Of a stretch of 64,000 nucleotides of DNA, positions 34,331 through 45,934 are shown in pieces; position 1 is the first letter of the stretch, and every line of letters begins with the position of its first letter. A program made the position numbers and the translations under genes. The notes beneath the pieces are model-generated. The model saw nothing but the letters and a program-made list of their open reading frames with translations, searched no databases and had not been told where the DNA came from. The DNA is from Cricetomys ansorgei (Eukaryota > Chordata > Mammalia > Rodentia > Nesomyidae). The stretch is from assembly GCA_026225945.1 (NCBI GenBank), contig JAMJFZ010002555.1:92009-156008 (forward strand), written 5' to 3'.

Positions 34331-34384
34331 TCTAAGGGCAATAATGTAAGGTGGGGTGTCTCAAAGAGCAAAAGACCCATCCCA

Positions 34385-34462
34385 GGCTGAGGATGTAGCT
34401 AAGTGGGAGAGTGCTTGCTTAGAATGCAGGAGGCCCTGGGTTTGATCCATTCATCCATAAAT
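34385..34462 (+). repeat. ID-type SINE, plus strand
   Basis: The block 'gctgaggatgtagctaagtg', 'gagagtgcttgcttagaatg' and 'aggccctgggtttgatcc' is that of the BC1-derived ID family. ID copies are rare in this window. Confidence 0.75.
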
Positions 34463-34464
34463 AA

Positions 34465-35110
34465 AATCTGCCCTAGCCCAGCCCTTTTCTCCTCCATCAA
34501 ACCTGAGTTTCTTCAAGCTGAAAGCAATTCATTTCTGTGGTCCTCAAATCTCCAGCTCCGACCTCCAGGCCTTTCCCGGGCGGGCTTGCCATCCCCTTCC
34601 TTGCCTCTGAGTCCTGCTCTTACTGGGATTTAAACCTGGGCTCTGGGAGGACAGGAAGGAAATATGGCCTCCCATACAGGCTCTTACACAGTGCTGAGTG
34701 GTGGAAGGCACTAGGAGAGGTGACAGTCAGGAGGGGTAAAAGGTAGTGATGAGTTCAAAGGACCAAGGGCTTCCCAGCATCTCTGTCCTCCCTCGGCCAT
34801 TGATCTGATAAAGGACCTCTGCTCCAGGGCCTCGTGTCCCTGCTCATCCCATCGGTCAAGGAAATATCCAAACTGCAAGCCAAGATCTTCACTGTTAGAT
34901 ACTCCTGATATGGGACTGCCCTGGATAAGGGAAAGGACTTTCTGGCTGATGGTCCCTCATTTCTTCAGACTCTTTGATTCTCCAGATCGCCACCCAGCTA
35001 CCAGTGTTTTTGAAGCAGGTTGTAGCCGCCAAGACCATTTGGTAGGCCAGAAGAGGGAGTGGGTTATCAGAACAAGCCAAGCCTTACACTGTCTGCAGGG
35101 CCCATGCACT
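34465..35110. other. No recognisable feature
   Basis: Moderately GC-rich sequence. Open frames on both strands (about 60-76 codons) show no conserved motif. Confidence 0.4.
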
Positions 35111-35114
35111 GTCT

Positions 35115-35189
35115 GAAGGTCCATACAGGCCCATATTTATCTGCCTCCTGAGTATTGAGATTAAAAATATGTGTTACCATGCCCAGCTC

Positions 35190-35225
<36 letters not shown>

Positions 35226-35360
35226 TTTAAAAGAAAGACACAAGGCTGGGCATCCTCTTGGGAGGCAGAGGCCAGTAGATATCATGAGTTCTAGACCACC
35301 CTCATCTTCATATTGAGTTCCAAGCCAGCCAGAACTACATAGTGAGACCCAGTCTCAAAA
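35115..35360. repeat. Reversed B1 fragment, (AC)n, plus-strand B1
   Basis: 35,125-35,185 is a reversed B1 end. 35,191-35,223 is (AC)n. 35,245-35,360 is a plus-strand B1 without a normal head ('gggcatcctcttgggaggca'). Confidence 0.75.
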
Positions 35361-35424
35361 AAAAGAAAAGACACACACACACAATAGCCTGGGTATGGGC
35401 TTCTCAAGGAAGAGTTACAGCTCA

Positions 35425-35582
35425 TTGATTTTGTTTTGTTTTGGTTTGGTTTGGTTTGGTTTTTTGAGATAGGGTCTCTCTATGTAGACAAGGTTGTCCT
35501 AGAACTCTCTACATAAACCTAGTACTCATAGAGATCCATCTGCCTCTGACTGCTGGGTAAAAGGCATGCCATTAAACCTGGC
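35425..35582 (-). repeat. (GTTTG)n-like tract and B1 SINE, minus strand
   Basis: 35,428-35,462 is a GGTTT-type tract. 35,463-35,580 is a reversed B1 ('gagatagggtctctctatgt', 'actcatagagatccatctgc'). Confidence 0.8.
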
Positions 35583-35592
35583 TCTTCTGTAA

Positions 35593-36138
<546 letters not shown>

Positions 36139-36160
36139 TAAGCAGCTCCTCTTGCAGTAA

Positions 36161-36385
<225 letters not shown>

Positions 36386-36394
36386 TGATTGCAG

Positions 36395-36502
36395 TGTTAC
36401 ACCAATGTGAGGAGTCCAACATCTGCTTTGGACCCTGGTGATTTGGAACAGATGGACTACACCACCTACTTTGAGAAGCTTCGTTCAAAATCCAAGGAGT
36501 GA
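36395..36502 (+). pseudogene. Unrecognised gene, terminal exon
   Basis: After 'gctgattgcag' the protein-like frame reads NVRSPTSALDPGDLEQMDYT and ends with SKSKE and TGA. That frame is phase 0, while exon 3 ends in phase 1; using phase 1 gives a stop after 15 codons. Either an indel lies at the start of this exon or the shorter tail is real. No AATAAA follows within 300 bp. Confidence 0.6.
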
Positions 36503-37095
36503 CAGAGCCCCTGTGGCAAACCGGGAAGGCCACAGCTGTGCCTCGAGGAAGCCTGCATACCAGGAGGAAGCACTTAGGACTGTGGCACTGGCCCTGGGTG
36601 GGAAGCAAGGAGTCAGAAAATGCAGTGGGAAGAGGGGAAGCTGTTGCTGGAGAAGGGTCTACTAAAGAGTCTTGATATCTGTCCTGAGCAGTATGAGGGC
36701 TGTGCAATAGGGTTGGGGAGTCCCAAGGAAAGAGTCGCCAAGACTCAGGAAGGGCTCCAGGGCATACTATGGCTTTAATGGTGCCCCCCCACATCATGGT
36801 CGTCTGACATCACCCCCACCTTCCACTCTCCTGCCTTCTGCTTTGCTTCTGTTCCCTTTTACTGATTCCTCCTCAGACATTTACACCTCATTGTGTCTAA
36901 AACAACTCCAGAGCTGGATCACCTTCCCCAGTTCTATTGATGTCAGTCTTCCTGTAATTCAATACCAGAGTGTTCCTCGAACTCTCTTCTTAATCGCCAT
37001 CTCTCTATCATCTGCTAACTACCTTCCAAGCTTCTCTAGAACCCAAGACCTCACTGCTTTATCTCCATGGCCTATGCCCTGGACTGAGCTGTATT
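36503..37095. other. Region downstream of the gene fragment
   Basis: It might include a 3' UTR, but no canonical poly(A) signal is visible near the stop. A C-run (ccccccc) lies at 36,784-36,790. No repeat is recognised. Confidence 0.35.
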
Positions 37096-37102
37096 TTAAC
37101 TT

Positions 37103-37245
37103 GGTGGTGGTGGTGGTGGTGGTGGTGTGTGTCCACACATGTGGAGTTGGAGAACAACTTTCAGGAATTAGTTCTCTTCTTCCTTCCCATGTTTCAGGGA
37201 TCAACCACAGCAGCAAGGCTTTGGCCCACTGAGCCCTCTCAGTGC
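37103..37245 (-). repeat. (GGT)n and B3-type SINE, minus strand
   Basis: 37,103-37,127 is GGT repeats. 37,130-37,240 is a reversed B3 ('ggagaacaactttcaggaat', 'cccactgagccctctc'). Confidence 0.75.
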
Positions 37246-37269
37246 CTTCTCTCTCCGTCCATTGTTGTT

Positions 37270-37570
37270 CTTTTTTTTGAACTTAATTTCATTTATTTAT
37301 TTATTTCCTGTGTACCTGTGTATGTGGTACATGGGGTTGTACAACTGTGGAGACTTTTGGGAGTTCGTTCTCCCACTGTGTGGGTCCAGGAGATCAAACT
37401 CAGGTCATCAGTCTTGGGGAAGGCCTGAGAGAATGCCAGTTAGACACCGTTTCATGCCACCACATCCCCCAATAGAGGGTTATGATGTAACCCTGATTCA
37501 CATTTTTGTTTTGTTTTTTATTGTGACAGAGTTTCATACAGCCCAGGATGGCTTAAAACCTGCAGCGTAG
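37270..37570 (-). repeat. B3-type SINE and B1 fragment, minus strand
   Basis: 37,275-37,445 has 'gtgtacctgtgtatgtggta', 'ggagttcgttctcccactgt' and 'gggtccaggagatcaaactc'. 37,500-37,568 is a reversed B1 piece. Confidence 0.6.
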
Positions 37571-37931
37571 GTTAGAGGCCACAGAACACCATTATAGTAG
37601 AATATGAAGTCTTTTATTCTGAAGGACTAGGGATCAACCCAGGACTTGTGCATCCTACGCAAGCGTTATTTATACTTAAGTACATAATAACCGTCTATTG
37701 GGGGATGTAGTGCAGTGAAATGGTGTCTAACTGCTAGTGCTAATACATTTTTGTAAAATGAAAGTCTCAGGATGATCAGATTTAAGGTTTGGTTATTTAT
37801 TATATATTTATTTCTTGGTGCTGGGGATAACCCAGTGTGCTTGCTTGCTAGACAAGCAAGGAAGTAAGGGGGTGGGGATGGCTTTTAATAGAGGTTACAG
37901 TAAGAGGCAAGCGTTTCTAACCCAGTGGTTG

Positions 37932-38210
37932 AGGATTGGGTGCTATTCAAGGGAATTGGTAGGCTAGGGGCCTGATCTTTGATTGGCTCTTTCGGGGTGC
38001 AATCTCTGATTGGCTCTAAGTGGAGTTTAGGTCTCTCATCACTAAAGAAGCCAGGATTTGAACGCCCATCTGCAGAACCACAGCGCCTTGGAACCCGCCC
38101 ACTACCTTCTGGAAGTTGTGAGATTAAGACTACGCATCCCACAATGCTCTGCGGTGCTTCACAGGTAGTGCCAGCATAAGGACTCTGGCCCGGGGAATTT
38201 AAACTGCAGC
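37932..38210 (+). promoter_or_regulatory. Probable promoter: four CCAAT boxes, Staf/ZNF143 site, CHR-like element
   Basis: Inverted CCAAT boxes (ATTGG) lie at about 37,934, 37,954, 37,982 and 38,009, spaced 20, 28 and 27 bp, the kind of spacing seen for NF-Y in cell-cycle promoters. 'actacgcatcccacaatgc' at 38,129-38,147 fits the ZNF143/Staf consensus ACTAYRNNNCCCRRMATGC at nearly every position. 'cccggggaatttaaactgc' (TTTAAA at 38,198-38,203) resembles a CDE/CHR element, and 'actgcgcag' at 38,230 an NRF1 half-site. CpG density is above that of the surroundings. The direction is inferred from the exon below; the promoter may be bidirectional. Confidence 0.65.
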
Positions 38211-38369
38211 CGTTTAGGCGGCGTTAATACTGCGCAGGTTTAGCAAAGTCCTGCTGCTTCTCAAGCTCGTGGGTTTGTCTCACCCACTGCTGTTCTCGCT
38301 GCTGTTCTCAAGGAGTCACTTCACCCCCGATTGCTTCTGGTCTCTCAGTCAATATTCAGCACAGTAATG
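38205..38369 (+). other. Possible first exon ending in ATG
   Basis: Downstream of the Staf and CHR-like motifs, the sequence runs GC-rich to 'cagcacagtaATG' at 38,367-38,369, directly followed by the donor GTGAGG. This would put only the start codon in exon 1, which is known in several genes. No later exon was found on the + strand in the window, so the gene is unidentified and the exon could be a relic. Confidence 0.4.
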
Positions 38370-39500
38370 GTGAGGGCAAGGTCCTGAGGCTAAGGGGACA
38401 CAAGCCTGCCAAGATGGTTGTCTTTACCTGGCCCCCAAAAGGCAAGCTTTGGGACACTCTTTCCCGGTTCCCACACTGAGCGGGTGCGTGTCCCTGCCCT
38501 GGCGGTCAGCACCACCTACCCTGAGGAAAACGCTGTTCTGGTGGATCCCTGCCCTTTGTGGGTGTGAGCGGAGCACCTCTGTGGTCATTGGTGCTCCTAG
38601 GCTAGGTTGGGGGGGTGGACACACTTCCTGCGGGAATCTTCCTCTGAAACTGCGTATCCTTGTGGGACCCTCGGCTTCTTGGCCCCCAGACTGCTGAATA
38701 CAGTGCCGTTGCAGTATGTTAGGCGTAGGGCTTCAAAGTAAATGAAGCGAGATCTTTCTGTTTTTACTAAGCGAATTCTGGAGGTCTAATAACATGTCAT
38801 TTGTGGAATAGCTAGACAATGGCTTGCTAAAAATGAGTTAGGAAAACCTGAGAGCCCCAGCTCTTCAGCGATGTGTTCAGGAACAGTTCCTCTAAGGACT
38901 GTAGTGACCACCTTGGTCAAATGAACCTTCATTCTATTGCAGATTCTTATTATGAATCCCTGTTCTATGTAGTTCTAAGTCCTGTTGCCTACCCACCTTG
39001 TGGTGGGGTGGTCTAAGGGTGAATTCCCACTAGGATTATTAGTGTTTGTGTTGACTTTTAAAACAGGGGAAATCAGTTTTTCCTTCTCTCTGGAAGTCTA
39101 TAAGATCCTAAAAAATGGATAACCTTTGATCTTTTCATACATAGGCATAATTCACAGTGCCAATGTAACCACAGTGAACTTGGAAAAATCCTGTCTCAGC
39201 TCATTATCTGTAAACCCATTATTTCTAACCAATGTTCTTCTTTGCAAGAATCAACATACTAACAAGACAAACCAACCAACGAACCACCAACCCACATTGT
39301 CTCCCAGGGCTTCAAACCCTTTTATACTCTTAAGCAAAAGTTCCCAAGAGGCACACAATCCCAAGAACAAGCTACACATAGCAAAACAGCTGCCCCTAAC
39401 CAAATTATACCCACCAGCATCAAGTATTCCAAATCAAACTCAATCATTCACCCTACCTGGGTAAATGGAAAATTAAAATAGGAAAATTAAACCTAGTCCG
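38370..39500. other. No recognisable feature
   Basis: The first 350 bp remain GC-richer than average, as expected just downstream of a promoter. The rest is ordinary, with a few low-quality frames. Confidence 0.4.
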
Positions 39501-39544
39501 AATGCCATTTTGCTTTTTTTTGGTTGTTTTGTTGTTGTTTGTTT

Positions 39545-39680
39545 TGGTTCTCAAGACTGGATTTCTCTTTTGTAACTCTGGCTGTCCTGGAACTCACTTT
39601 GGAGAACTCACAGAAATCTGCCTGGCTCTGCCTCCCAAGTGCTGGGATTAAAGGTATGCGCCACCACCGCTTGGCTAATT
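39545..39680 (-). repeat. B1 SINE, minus strand
   Basis: It shows 'aagactggatttctcttttg', 'aactctggctgtcctggaac' and 'gtgctgggattaaaggtatg'; part of the middle is deleted. Confidence 0.85.
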
Positions 39681-39699
39681 TTCTTTTTTTAAAGAAACC

Positions 39700-40430
39700 A
39701 AAATAACAAAACCTTCTCCTGCTACGTGACCCAGTTCCCACAATGATCCCCTAATACTCGCCTGCACTCAACACCCAAGATAATGGAAGCTTGGGAAAGT
39801 GAGTACAGGCAGTCAGTGGTAACTGCAACAAGAAAACCCATCCTGAATCCTTAACTATGCTGCTTTACTGATAAGACGTGGAATAAATTAAAAACAGACA
39901 GGGACACTGATACAAAGGCAATCGGTTCTGTTCGTGGGTGTCAGAGGTAAGAGAACACTTGAGCACTTTGAGGGGGTAATAGAGTTTGTCAAGGGAGAGA
40001 AACACCACACACAGGAAGCAGCATCTACAGATCTGTATTTTATAATCCCCCTGACAGCAAAATTTATTATCCTAGGTTTTCAACTGCATTATTCGGTGAG
40101 TCGTTTCTATTCCCTGAGAAAACACTGGTGAGGAGCACACTTGGGAAATAAACAAGGTGCAGACAGCTCTGAATTGTGTTGGTTAGAAAGGTTAACCACT
40201 GTTGAGTTTAAACTAGCGGACCTGAGCTTGTGTGTCCTCGACCCTTTGGTAGCTATGTGAGGCATTTCACACACTTTATCATTCTACATTTGTTGTTCTT
40301 AAGAGTATAGAAAGTGGGTAACCTGGAAATTCCTCTTCACCCACAGTCATAGTATAGAAAAAGGCTACAGCTTAACAGAAAAGGGTAGGCTGCCTTGGAG
40401 ACCAGAGAGTGAATCGCCACCCTTGCTTTC
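39700..40430. other. No recognisable feature
   Basis: No exon, promoter or repeat that I can name was found. Confidence 0.4.
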
Positions 40431-40437
40431 CGAGGTT

Positions 40438-40705
40438 AACATGCTGTCTTAGTTTTATTGCTATGAAGAGACATTGTGACCACAGCAACTCTTATGAAGG
40501 AATGCATTTAGATGAGGCTGACTTACAGTTCAGAAGTGTAGTCCATTATTGTCACGACTGGAAGAGAGTTCTACATCTCAATTACCAGGCAGCCAGAAGC
40601 AGAGTGTGGGCCACTAGGTCTGGTTGAGTTTCTGAAACCTCCCCCAGTGACACTTCCTCCGACAAAGCCACACCTCCTAATAAGCCAGTGAGGGCCATTT
40701 CATTT
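40438..40705 (+). repeat. Rodent LTR-like interspersed repeat
   Basis: The order 'tattgctatgaagagacatt', 'aggctgacttacagttcaga', 'ctgaaacctcccccagtgac' and 'cacacctcctaataagccag' is that of a very common rodent repeat, probably an LTR of the MaLR group. The 72-codon frame in it is not a gene. Confidence 0.6.
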
Positions 40706-41150
40706 CTGTCACCACGCACACAGAGGTCAGTCCTCATTTGTATGTTTATTAGTATTATCTGGTGACCAGGCCAGGGCCCACCAATATGCTCCTCCCACTT
40801 CCCTCCCAGTGCCAAGCGTAGGGAGTTGGAGGTGTTTGGGTTTTCTTAGGCCAAGCCTCTCTGTACCACATAGCACACCTTGATGATGTCATCCACTGGC
40901 TTCCAGCCCTCTGTCACCCTCTGCACGTCTCACAAGTGCACTCCTGTGCACAGTCGCTGCATTACGTGACTAGTACAGGACCTCTAGTTTTAGTCTCCTG
41001 AGCTGCAGAGGCTTTGTACCCCACTGCCATTCAACTAAGCAGCTGTCATCCGTTCCTTCCTCTCCACCTCCCCAGCCTCCTCACTGGCTCCTTTGCCTTC
41101 TTCCTCAAGTGAGCCTCTTCAAATAGCTCCCCTCCCCCTCCTCTCCCTCC
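40705..41150. other. No recognisable feature
   Basis: CT-rich towards the right end (41,030-41,155). Nothing else was seen. Confidence 0.4.
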
Positions 41151-41156
41151 TCCCAG

Positions 41157-41398
41157 TGTGAGTGTGTGTGTGTGTGTGTAGGCCTGAGGCTGACGCCATG
41201 TCTACCTCAGTCTCCACTGCAAAGGCTCTCTTAATGAACCTGCGACTCATGAGCTGGCTTGCCCAGGGGATCCTCTGGCCTTGCCTCCTCTGTGAGTGCT
41301 GCCATGCCTCAATAGTAGTTTTGTGGGCTCTAGGAATCCAAACTCTGTTCCTCATTCTTGCCCACAAATGCTCCATCTACTGAGCCTCCTCTCCAGTC
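41157..41398 (-). repeat. (TG)n and B4-type composite SINE, minus strand
   Basis: 41,159-41,180 is (TG)n. The body carries 'ggctctctta' and 'gagctggcttgcccagggga', and ends 'ctgagcctcctctccag'. Frames on both strands are repeat-derived. Confidence 0.6.
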
Positions 41399-41399
41399 G

Positions 41400-41685
41400 T
41401 CTCTGATCTCCTTTGGTCTGCACATCACCCACAATCTTACCACACAGGTTCATTCAGTGATTTCAACCTGACCTTGGTGCTCTGCATGGGCACCGACCTG
41501 GTAAATTAATGATAATTGCTAACACCTGTTGCTCGATTTGTGCACGTCAGATACAAACTAAGCCTTGGCAGTCAATTCTCCAGGCTTTAAGACAAACCTG
41601 AGACTGAGTAAGAAGGGCTGAGTGATGACCTGATGCAAACAGAGCACCCAGCACAACCTCCCAGGCAGAACAATCTAGAGATGGG
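41400..41685. other. No recognisable feature
   Basis: Ordinary sequence flanking the LTR insertion; the last six bases (gatggg) are the target-site duplication. Confidence 0.4.
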
Positions 41686-42144
41686 TGTTGTGGGAGATTT
41701 TAGTTATGGATAATGTTCCAGTAAGCTGTCCTTGAAGCAAGTAAAGGATTCACTGCCTACCAGTAAACAAAGGAGTGGCTATACGTCTCTCCACAAGAAT
41801 GGGACATTCCTTAGCCTTAAGGAGATGAAGGTTAGGCTGCATTGATTTGTATATTGGAAGGCTGGGTGGAGACAGAGAGAGGATTTGGAATAAAAAAAGA
41901 ACTAGGGCAAGGGCAGGGAGAAAAGGGGGAGACAGACAGACAGCAGGGAACAAGGGAGAAGAAGAGCAAGCAGGAGGAGAACCAAGAGAAGAGCTTGGGG
42001 TGAGGAAGCCATTGGAGTGAGCTCTCTGCCTAGCTGCCGGGGTATTAGAATTCCCTGAGATTTGATATGGTTTGTGATTAATAAAGAGTATTGGAAATTA
42101 CAACATCTGGACTCTCTGTTAAGCACCATAATTTTATTTTAACA
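41686..42144 (+). mobile_element. Solo LTR (459 bp) with perfect 6-bp target duplication
   Basis: It starts TGTTGTGGGAG and ends TTTTAACA, and is flanked by GATGGG at 41,680-41,685 and 42,145-42,150. A 6-bp duplication fits class II (ERVK) integrases. The right part has 'gtgattaataaagagtattg', which supplies AATAAA. A purine-rich block of GAGA/CAGACAG type lies at about 41,865-42,005. The sister copy at 58,048-58,505 has the same ends and orientation. No coding part is attached. Confidence 0.9.
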
Positions 42145-42204
42145 GATGGGTATTAAACTGCACCGAACAGAGCTCGCCCAGAAACCAAAAGCACCAATTC
42201 ACTT

Positions 42205-42365
42205 TTCCTTCCTTCTTTCTTTTTGTGAGCGTATATGTGATATCTGTATCTGTACATGTTTGTGTGGGCGTGGGCACAAGTGTGGAGGGACACGGGCAAC
42301 TGTGTGCACTTGACGTGAAGGCCAGAGGTGACACTGAGCATCTTTCCCAGTCATGCTCCACTACT
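42205..42365 (-). repeat. SINE fragment, minus strand
   Basis: It shows 'tgtgtgggcgtgggcacaag', 'cttgacgtgaaggccagagg' and a B4-like end. It is truncated by the next SINE. Confidence 0.5.
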
Positions 42366-42369
42366 GGTA

Positions 42370-42775
42370 ATTTTTTCATTACATTTATTTATTTGCTTGT
42401 GTGAGGTACACATGTGTGTATTACAGTGCACAGGTAGAGGCTAGAGGAGAACTTAGGGGAATCCGTTCTCTCCTTCCATGATGTAGGACCTGAAGATCAA
42501 ACAAGTAATTGGGCTTGCAACACCTTTTCCTGCTGAGCCACCTCATCAGACCAGCCTAATTTTTCAAAAATGATCCCTCAAGGAATTTGAGCTTGTTGAT
42601 TGGCTAGGCTGGCTGGCCAGTGAGTTCTAGTGATCCCTGTCTCTACATCTTTCAGAACTGCGGTTACAGATGTATCACACTGTGCATGGCTTTTATATAG
42701 GAGCTGGGGACTTGAACTCTCTTCCTTGTGTTTGCATGACAGGCATTTTATCAACTGAGGCATCTTCCTGGCCCT
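42370..42775 (-). repeat. B3-type then B4-type SINE, minus strand
   Basis: 42,370-42,553 has 'gtagaggctagaggagaact', 'ctgctgagccacctcatcag'. 42,560-42,773 has 'gctaggctggctggccagtg', 'caactgaggcatcttcctgg'. Confidence 0.65.
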
Positions 42776-42849
42776 TCAATTCATTTTCAAACCAACCGCA
42801 ATCATGCTGAAGTTTAACTGTGTCCTAACAATCGTGGCCACTGTTTGTT

Positions 42850-42962
42850 AACCACATTCTCAGTGCTGAGAACTCAGTCACAGGCCTGTATCCATTGTCT
42901 ATTTTATTGTCAGGTTAAGCTTTATCATTCCCTTTTACAGAAGAGCAAACTGAGGACTTGTC
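42850..42962 (+). repeat. MIR SINE fragment
   Basis: The stretch 'ccattgtctattttattgtc' leading to 'cccttttacagaagagcaaa' and 'ctgagg' is the MIR 3' core. It is old and diverged. Confidence 0.5.
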
Positions 42963-43540
42963 TTAGTCTATTTGAGCTGCTATTACAAAATGCCATAAAG
43001 TCAGTGGTTTACAAACAACAGGATTATACTGCTTTCAGTTCTGGAGATGGAGAAGGCTAGGATCAGGTAAGAGCATGTTGAGACAGTGAGGGCCTTTCCT
43101 TGTGCCCTCACATGATGAATGAGTCCTCTAGGTCACTTTCTTTAAAAAATAATGTGTGTGGGCGTTTCACGTGCATCTATGCCTGCATACCACAAGCATG
43201 CCAGGCTCTCAGAGGCCAGAGGAGGGGATCAGATCCCCAGGACTGGAGGAATGGATGCCTGTGAGCCATTATATGGGTGCTAGGATTTGAACCCAGGATC
43301 TCTGGAAGAGCACCCAGTGCTCTTAACCACTGAGCCATCCCTGGCTCCAAAAAAACTGATTCCATAGCTCTGCTGCCGTGACCCAATCACCTTCCAAGTG
43401 TCCCATTGCTGCATCCTATCAGCATGAACACTGTTGGTGTGGCAGCACTGCACAGGAGGGTGGGAGCAAGCTACATGTACCATCTGCTCTCCCCACAAAA
43501 CCATTCTTCAGGCTTTGGAGACTGCTCACTGCCAAATCCC
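42960..43540 (+). mobile_element. MLT1-like MaLR LTR interrupted by a B2 SINE
   Basis: 42,960-43,140 has 'cttagtctatttgagctgct', 'ttctggagatggagaaggct' and 'ttccttgtgccctcacatga'. The continuation 'gacccaatcaccttccaagt' appears at 43,378-43,400. Between them (43,145-43,352) lies a minus-strand B2-type SINE ('ctcagaggccagaggagggg', 'cttaaccactgagccatccc'). The order dates the B2 after the LTR. Confidence 0.7.
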
Positions 43541-44030
43541 TTTGAGGTAGAAAAGCACATTCGCACCAATAAACCCAAGGTCAAAGCCATCTCGGCAGAA
43601 GATGGCTGTGACTGAAAAAAAAAACCAAAACAACTACGTCATTAGAGGAATCTGGTCTCCCTTTGTGTCCTGTAGATCCCAGGTAACAGGACCAGGATTC
43701 ACAGGCTCTGAGATTTCAAGGGCTGACAGTGACAACCTCAATAGGAGTCTGGTGGGCAGCCAGCAAAGATGAAAGCTTGTGCCTTTCCATCTTGTACAGA
43801 GTATCCCCTACAAAGAATAGTAAGCGTGGGTTGCCAGGTGCTTTGTAAGGCCTGGTGTCCTTCTTCAACAGAAGGAAGCAGGGTTTCTACAGATCCCTTG
43901 TGCACACTGGGTGGTGGTGACACAGCCCTTACATTCAGGTATCTGTTTAACTCAATGCCTGGACCAAGTCTACGTTTGAATATAGCTGTACACAGTCAAG
44001 CATGGTTGTCCTAGGGAAGTTAACCTTCCC
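43540..44030. other. No recognisable feature
   Basis: Frames of 60-80 codons on both strands show no motif. Confidence 0.35.
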
Positions 44031-44255
44031 TGGGCTCCTGCTATGTGTCAGATAGGACAAGGAGCTTCATGAACAGCATCTTTCTCCAGCCTTTCAAAGG
44101 CTTTGAAGCAAAGGTCACATCAGTCATACTTTACAGGTATTAAAATGAAGCTCAGAGAAGTTACAGAGCCTGTCCAAGCTAAGAAGCCTGAAAGCAGGAG
44201 TTGCCAGGATCAAGGATCACACCTGACTCCAGACAGCCTGACTTTGATGAAGCCA
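44030..44255 (+). repeat. MIR SINE
   Basis: It shows 'ctcctgctatgtgtcagata', 'aaatgaagctcagagaagtt', 'gcctgtccaagctaagaagc' and 'ctgactccagacagcctgac', the MIR order, diverged. Confidence 0.65.
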
Positions 44256-44334
44256 ATCATAGTATCCATAGACAGTATCCATAGTATACCTAGTATTCAT
44301 AGACTGTATCCAAATAGTCACAGTTCCAGCTAAA

Positions 44335-44475
44335 CATGGGGGTGAGGATGGGAGAGGTATGCACTGTAATCCCAGCATTCAAGACGCTGAGGAGGAAGGC
44401 GCTCAGTTGGGGTTACATAGTAAGTTCAAGGCCAACATGTAAAACATAGTGAAATTTTATTTCTAAATAAAGTAT
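44335..44475 (+). repeat. B1 SINE, plus strand, diverged
   Basis: It shows 'gcactgtaatcccagcattc' and 'aaggccaacatgtaaaacat', followed by a short (TG)n. Confidence 0.65.
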
Positions 44476-44644
44476 GTGTGTGTGTGTATCCCTATATTTT
44501 CTGAATTAGGATCTCTTTAGATGAGGCTCAACATCTGCTTCTGATGACCTGATGACCAGGGAAGCATGGATTACACAGCCTCAGTTCTGTCGTCTTCCCT
44601 TACCAAGAATAGCCAGCCCTAAATGAAGGTCCAGTGGCACAGGT

Positions 44645-44890
44645 GTGAGAGCTATAGAGGAAATACCATTTACTGGGCACTTTTCATCTGCCAGGTGCAT
44701 TAAATCTCACTTAGTCCCTCCAACACCCTGTTGAGGCAGATCTTCTCACATCTGATGTATGAGGAGGAAACTGAGGTTTAATAAATTTCGGGAATTAGAT
44801 AAATGTTGCACCTCTAAGAAATACAAGGTCAGAACAGATTCAGGTCTTCTCAGCTCTAAACCACACCCTTTTGCTATCATACCATTTGGC
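44645..44890 (+). repeat. MIR SINE
   Basis: It shows 'tttactgggcacttttcatc', 'gccaggtgcattaaatctca', 'ccctccaacaccctgttgag' and 'gaggaggaaactgaggttta'. This is the best MIR copy in the window. Confidence 0.75.
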
Positions 44891-44928
44891 AGAGAGAAGT
44901 AAACAGGCCTCACTACGGTTGAAAGGAA

Positions 44929-45467
44929 GCAGCCAAACTTTAGTCAGGCTTCTAAGAGCACCAAAATTGTGTAGGCCGAAGCCAGGAGCACTGTGACCCA
45001 AAACAGTTCCCAGAGTTAAAGAAAAACAATTTCTGTAAGAAAAACAATTTCTAAGACAAACAAGACAGCCCTGGGCTAAAAGAGTTTCCCCACGTAGACA
45101 GCCCGTGGCCTCAGGCTAAGGATCTTCCCCCCACCCACATTGACTAAGACCCAAAAGTTTACATTTTCTAGGAGCCCACAACCTTGCTATATGCCAGCAC
45201 CAATCAGTTTAAAGTTAACTGGCCTCTACCTATCAAAATGGGAAAACAATTTGGAGACCAATCGACTTGTCCCAACTTGGTTTGTGCCTAGCAACCGTTT
45301 GGACAGTAAATAAAAAGGCTTGTTTTTGGCTCCTCGGGCTGTTTCTATCCTGTGTGTTAGAAAGGTCTCAGTGCACTGGAAAAATCCTCTTGCTGTTTGA
45401 ATCGATATCCCGTCTGTGAGTCTCTGTGCGGGTTCGGCGTTCCGGTTTGGGCCCCTGGGGTCCAACA
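44929..45467 (+). mobile_element. Solo LTR, plus strand, 5'-truncated
   Basis: The body matches 3,660-4,150 closely, for example 'agccaggagcactgtgaccc', 'aaaagagtttccccacgtag' and 'ggtttgggcccctggggtcc', and ends CCAACA. The left end lacks the TGTGGGG start and begins inside the family at 'aagcagccaaactttag', also seen in 60,389-60,984. It carries 'gtaaataaaaagg'; the poly(A) signal of the sister (AATAAATCC) reads AAAAATCC here. Confidence 0.8.
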
Positions 45468-45784
45468 CGGTTATCAGTTATGTGTGGATGACCTCTGAGA
45501 GAACTCTGTACAAGACAAATCACATAGCAGAAATGACTGCATACCAGAGAAAGTGCAGAGTGTGTACAACACGGTGGGACAGGCAAAGGTGCGCTCTGCC
45601 CTCACAGCCTCTTGAACGGGAGCACATGGGAAGCAGCCAGGGCAGAGCAGCCTCGGCATCAGGCAGCATGCACAAACATCAGTTCATCACTTTGCCAGAT
45701 GTTTCTCCTCACCTCCTCTGTGAAAATAGGTTTTTATTTTGCTTTGTTTTGTTTTTTTTTTTTTTTATGGTTGTTTTCTTTTTC

Positions 45785-45930
45785 TTTTGAGACAGGGTTT
45801 CTCTGTTGTAAATTTGGCTGTCCTGGAACTTACGCTGTAGACCATGCTGGCCTTGAACTCACAGAGATCCACCTGTCTTTGCCTCCTGTGTGCTGGGAGT
45901 AAAGGCATGCGCCGCCACCACCAGGCAAAA
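45785..45930 (-). repeat. B1 SINE, minus strand
   Basis: It follows a poly-T run and shows 'gagacagggtttctctgttg', 'gaccatgctggccttgaact' and 'cgccgccaccaccaggca'. Confidence 0.9.
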
Positions 45931-45934
45931 TAGG

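Noticed and set aside
45416..45790. 124-codon + frame
   Set aside because: It begins inside the solo LTR and ends in a poly-T run next to a B1.
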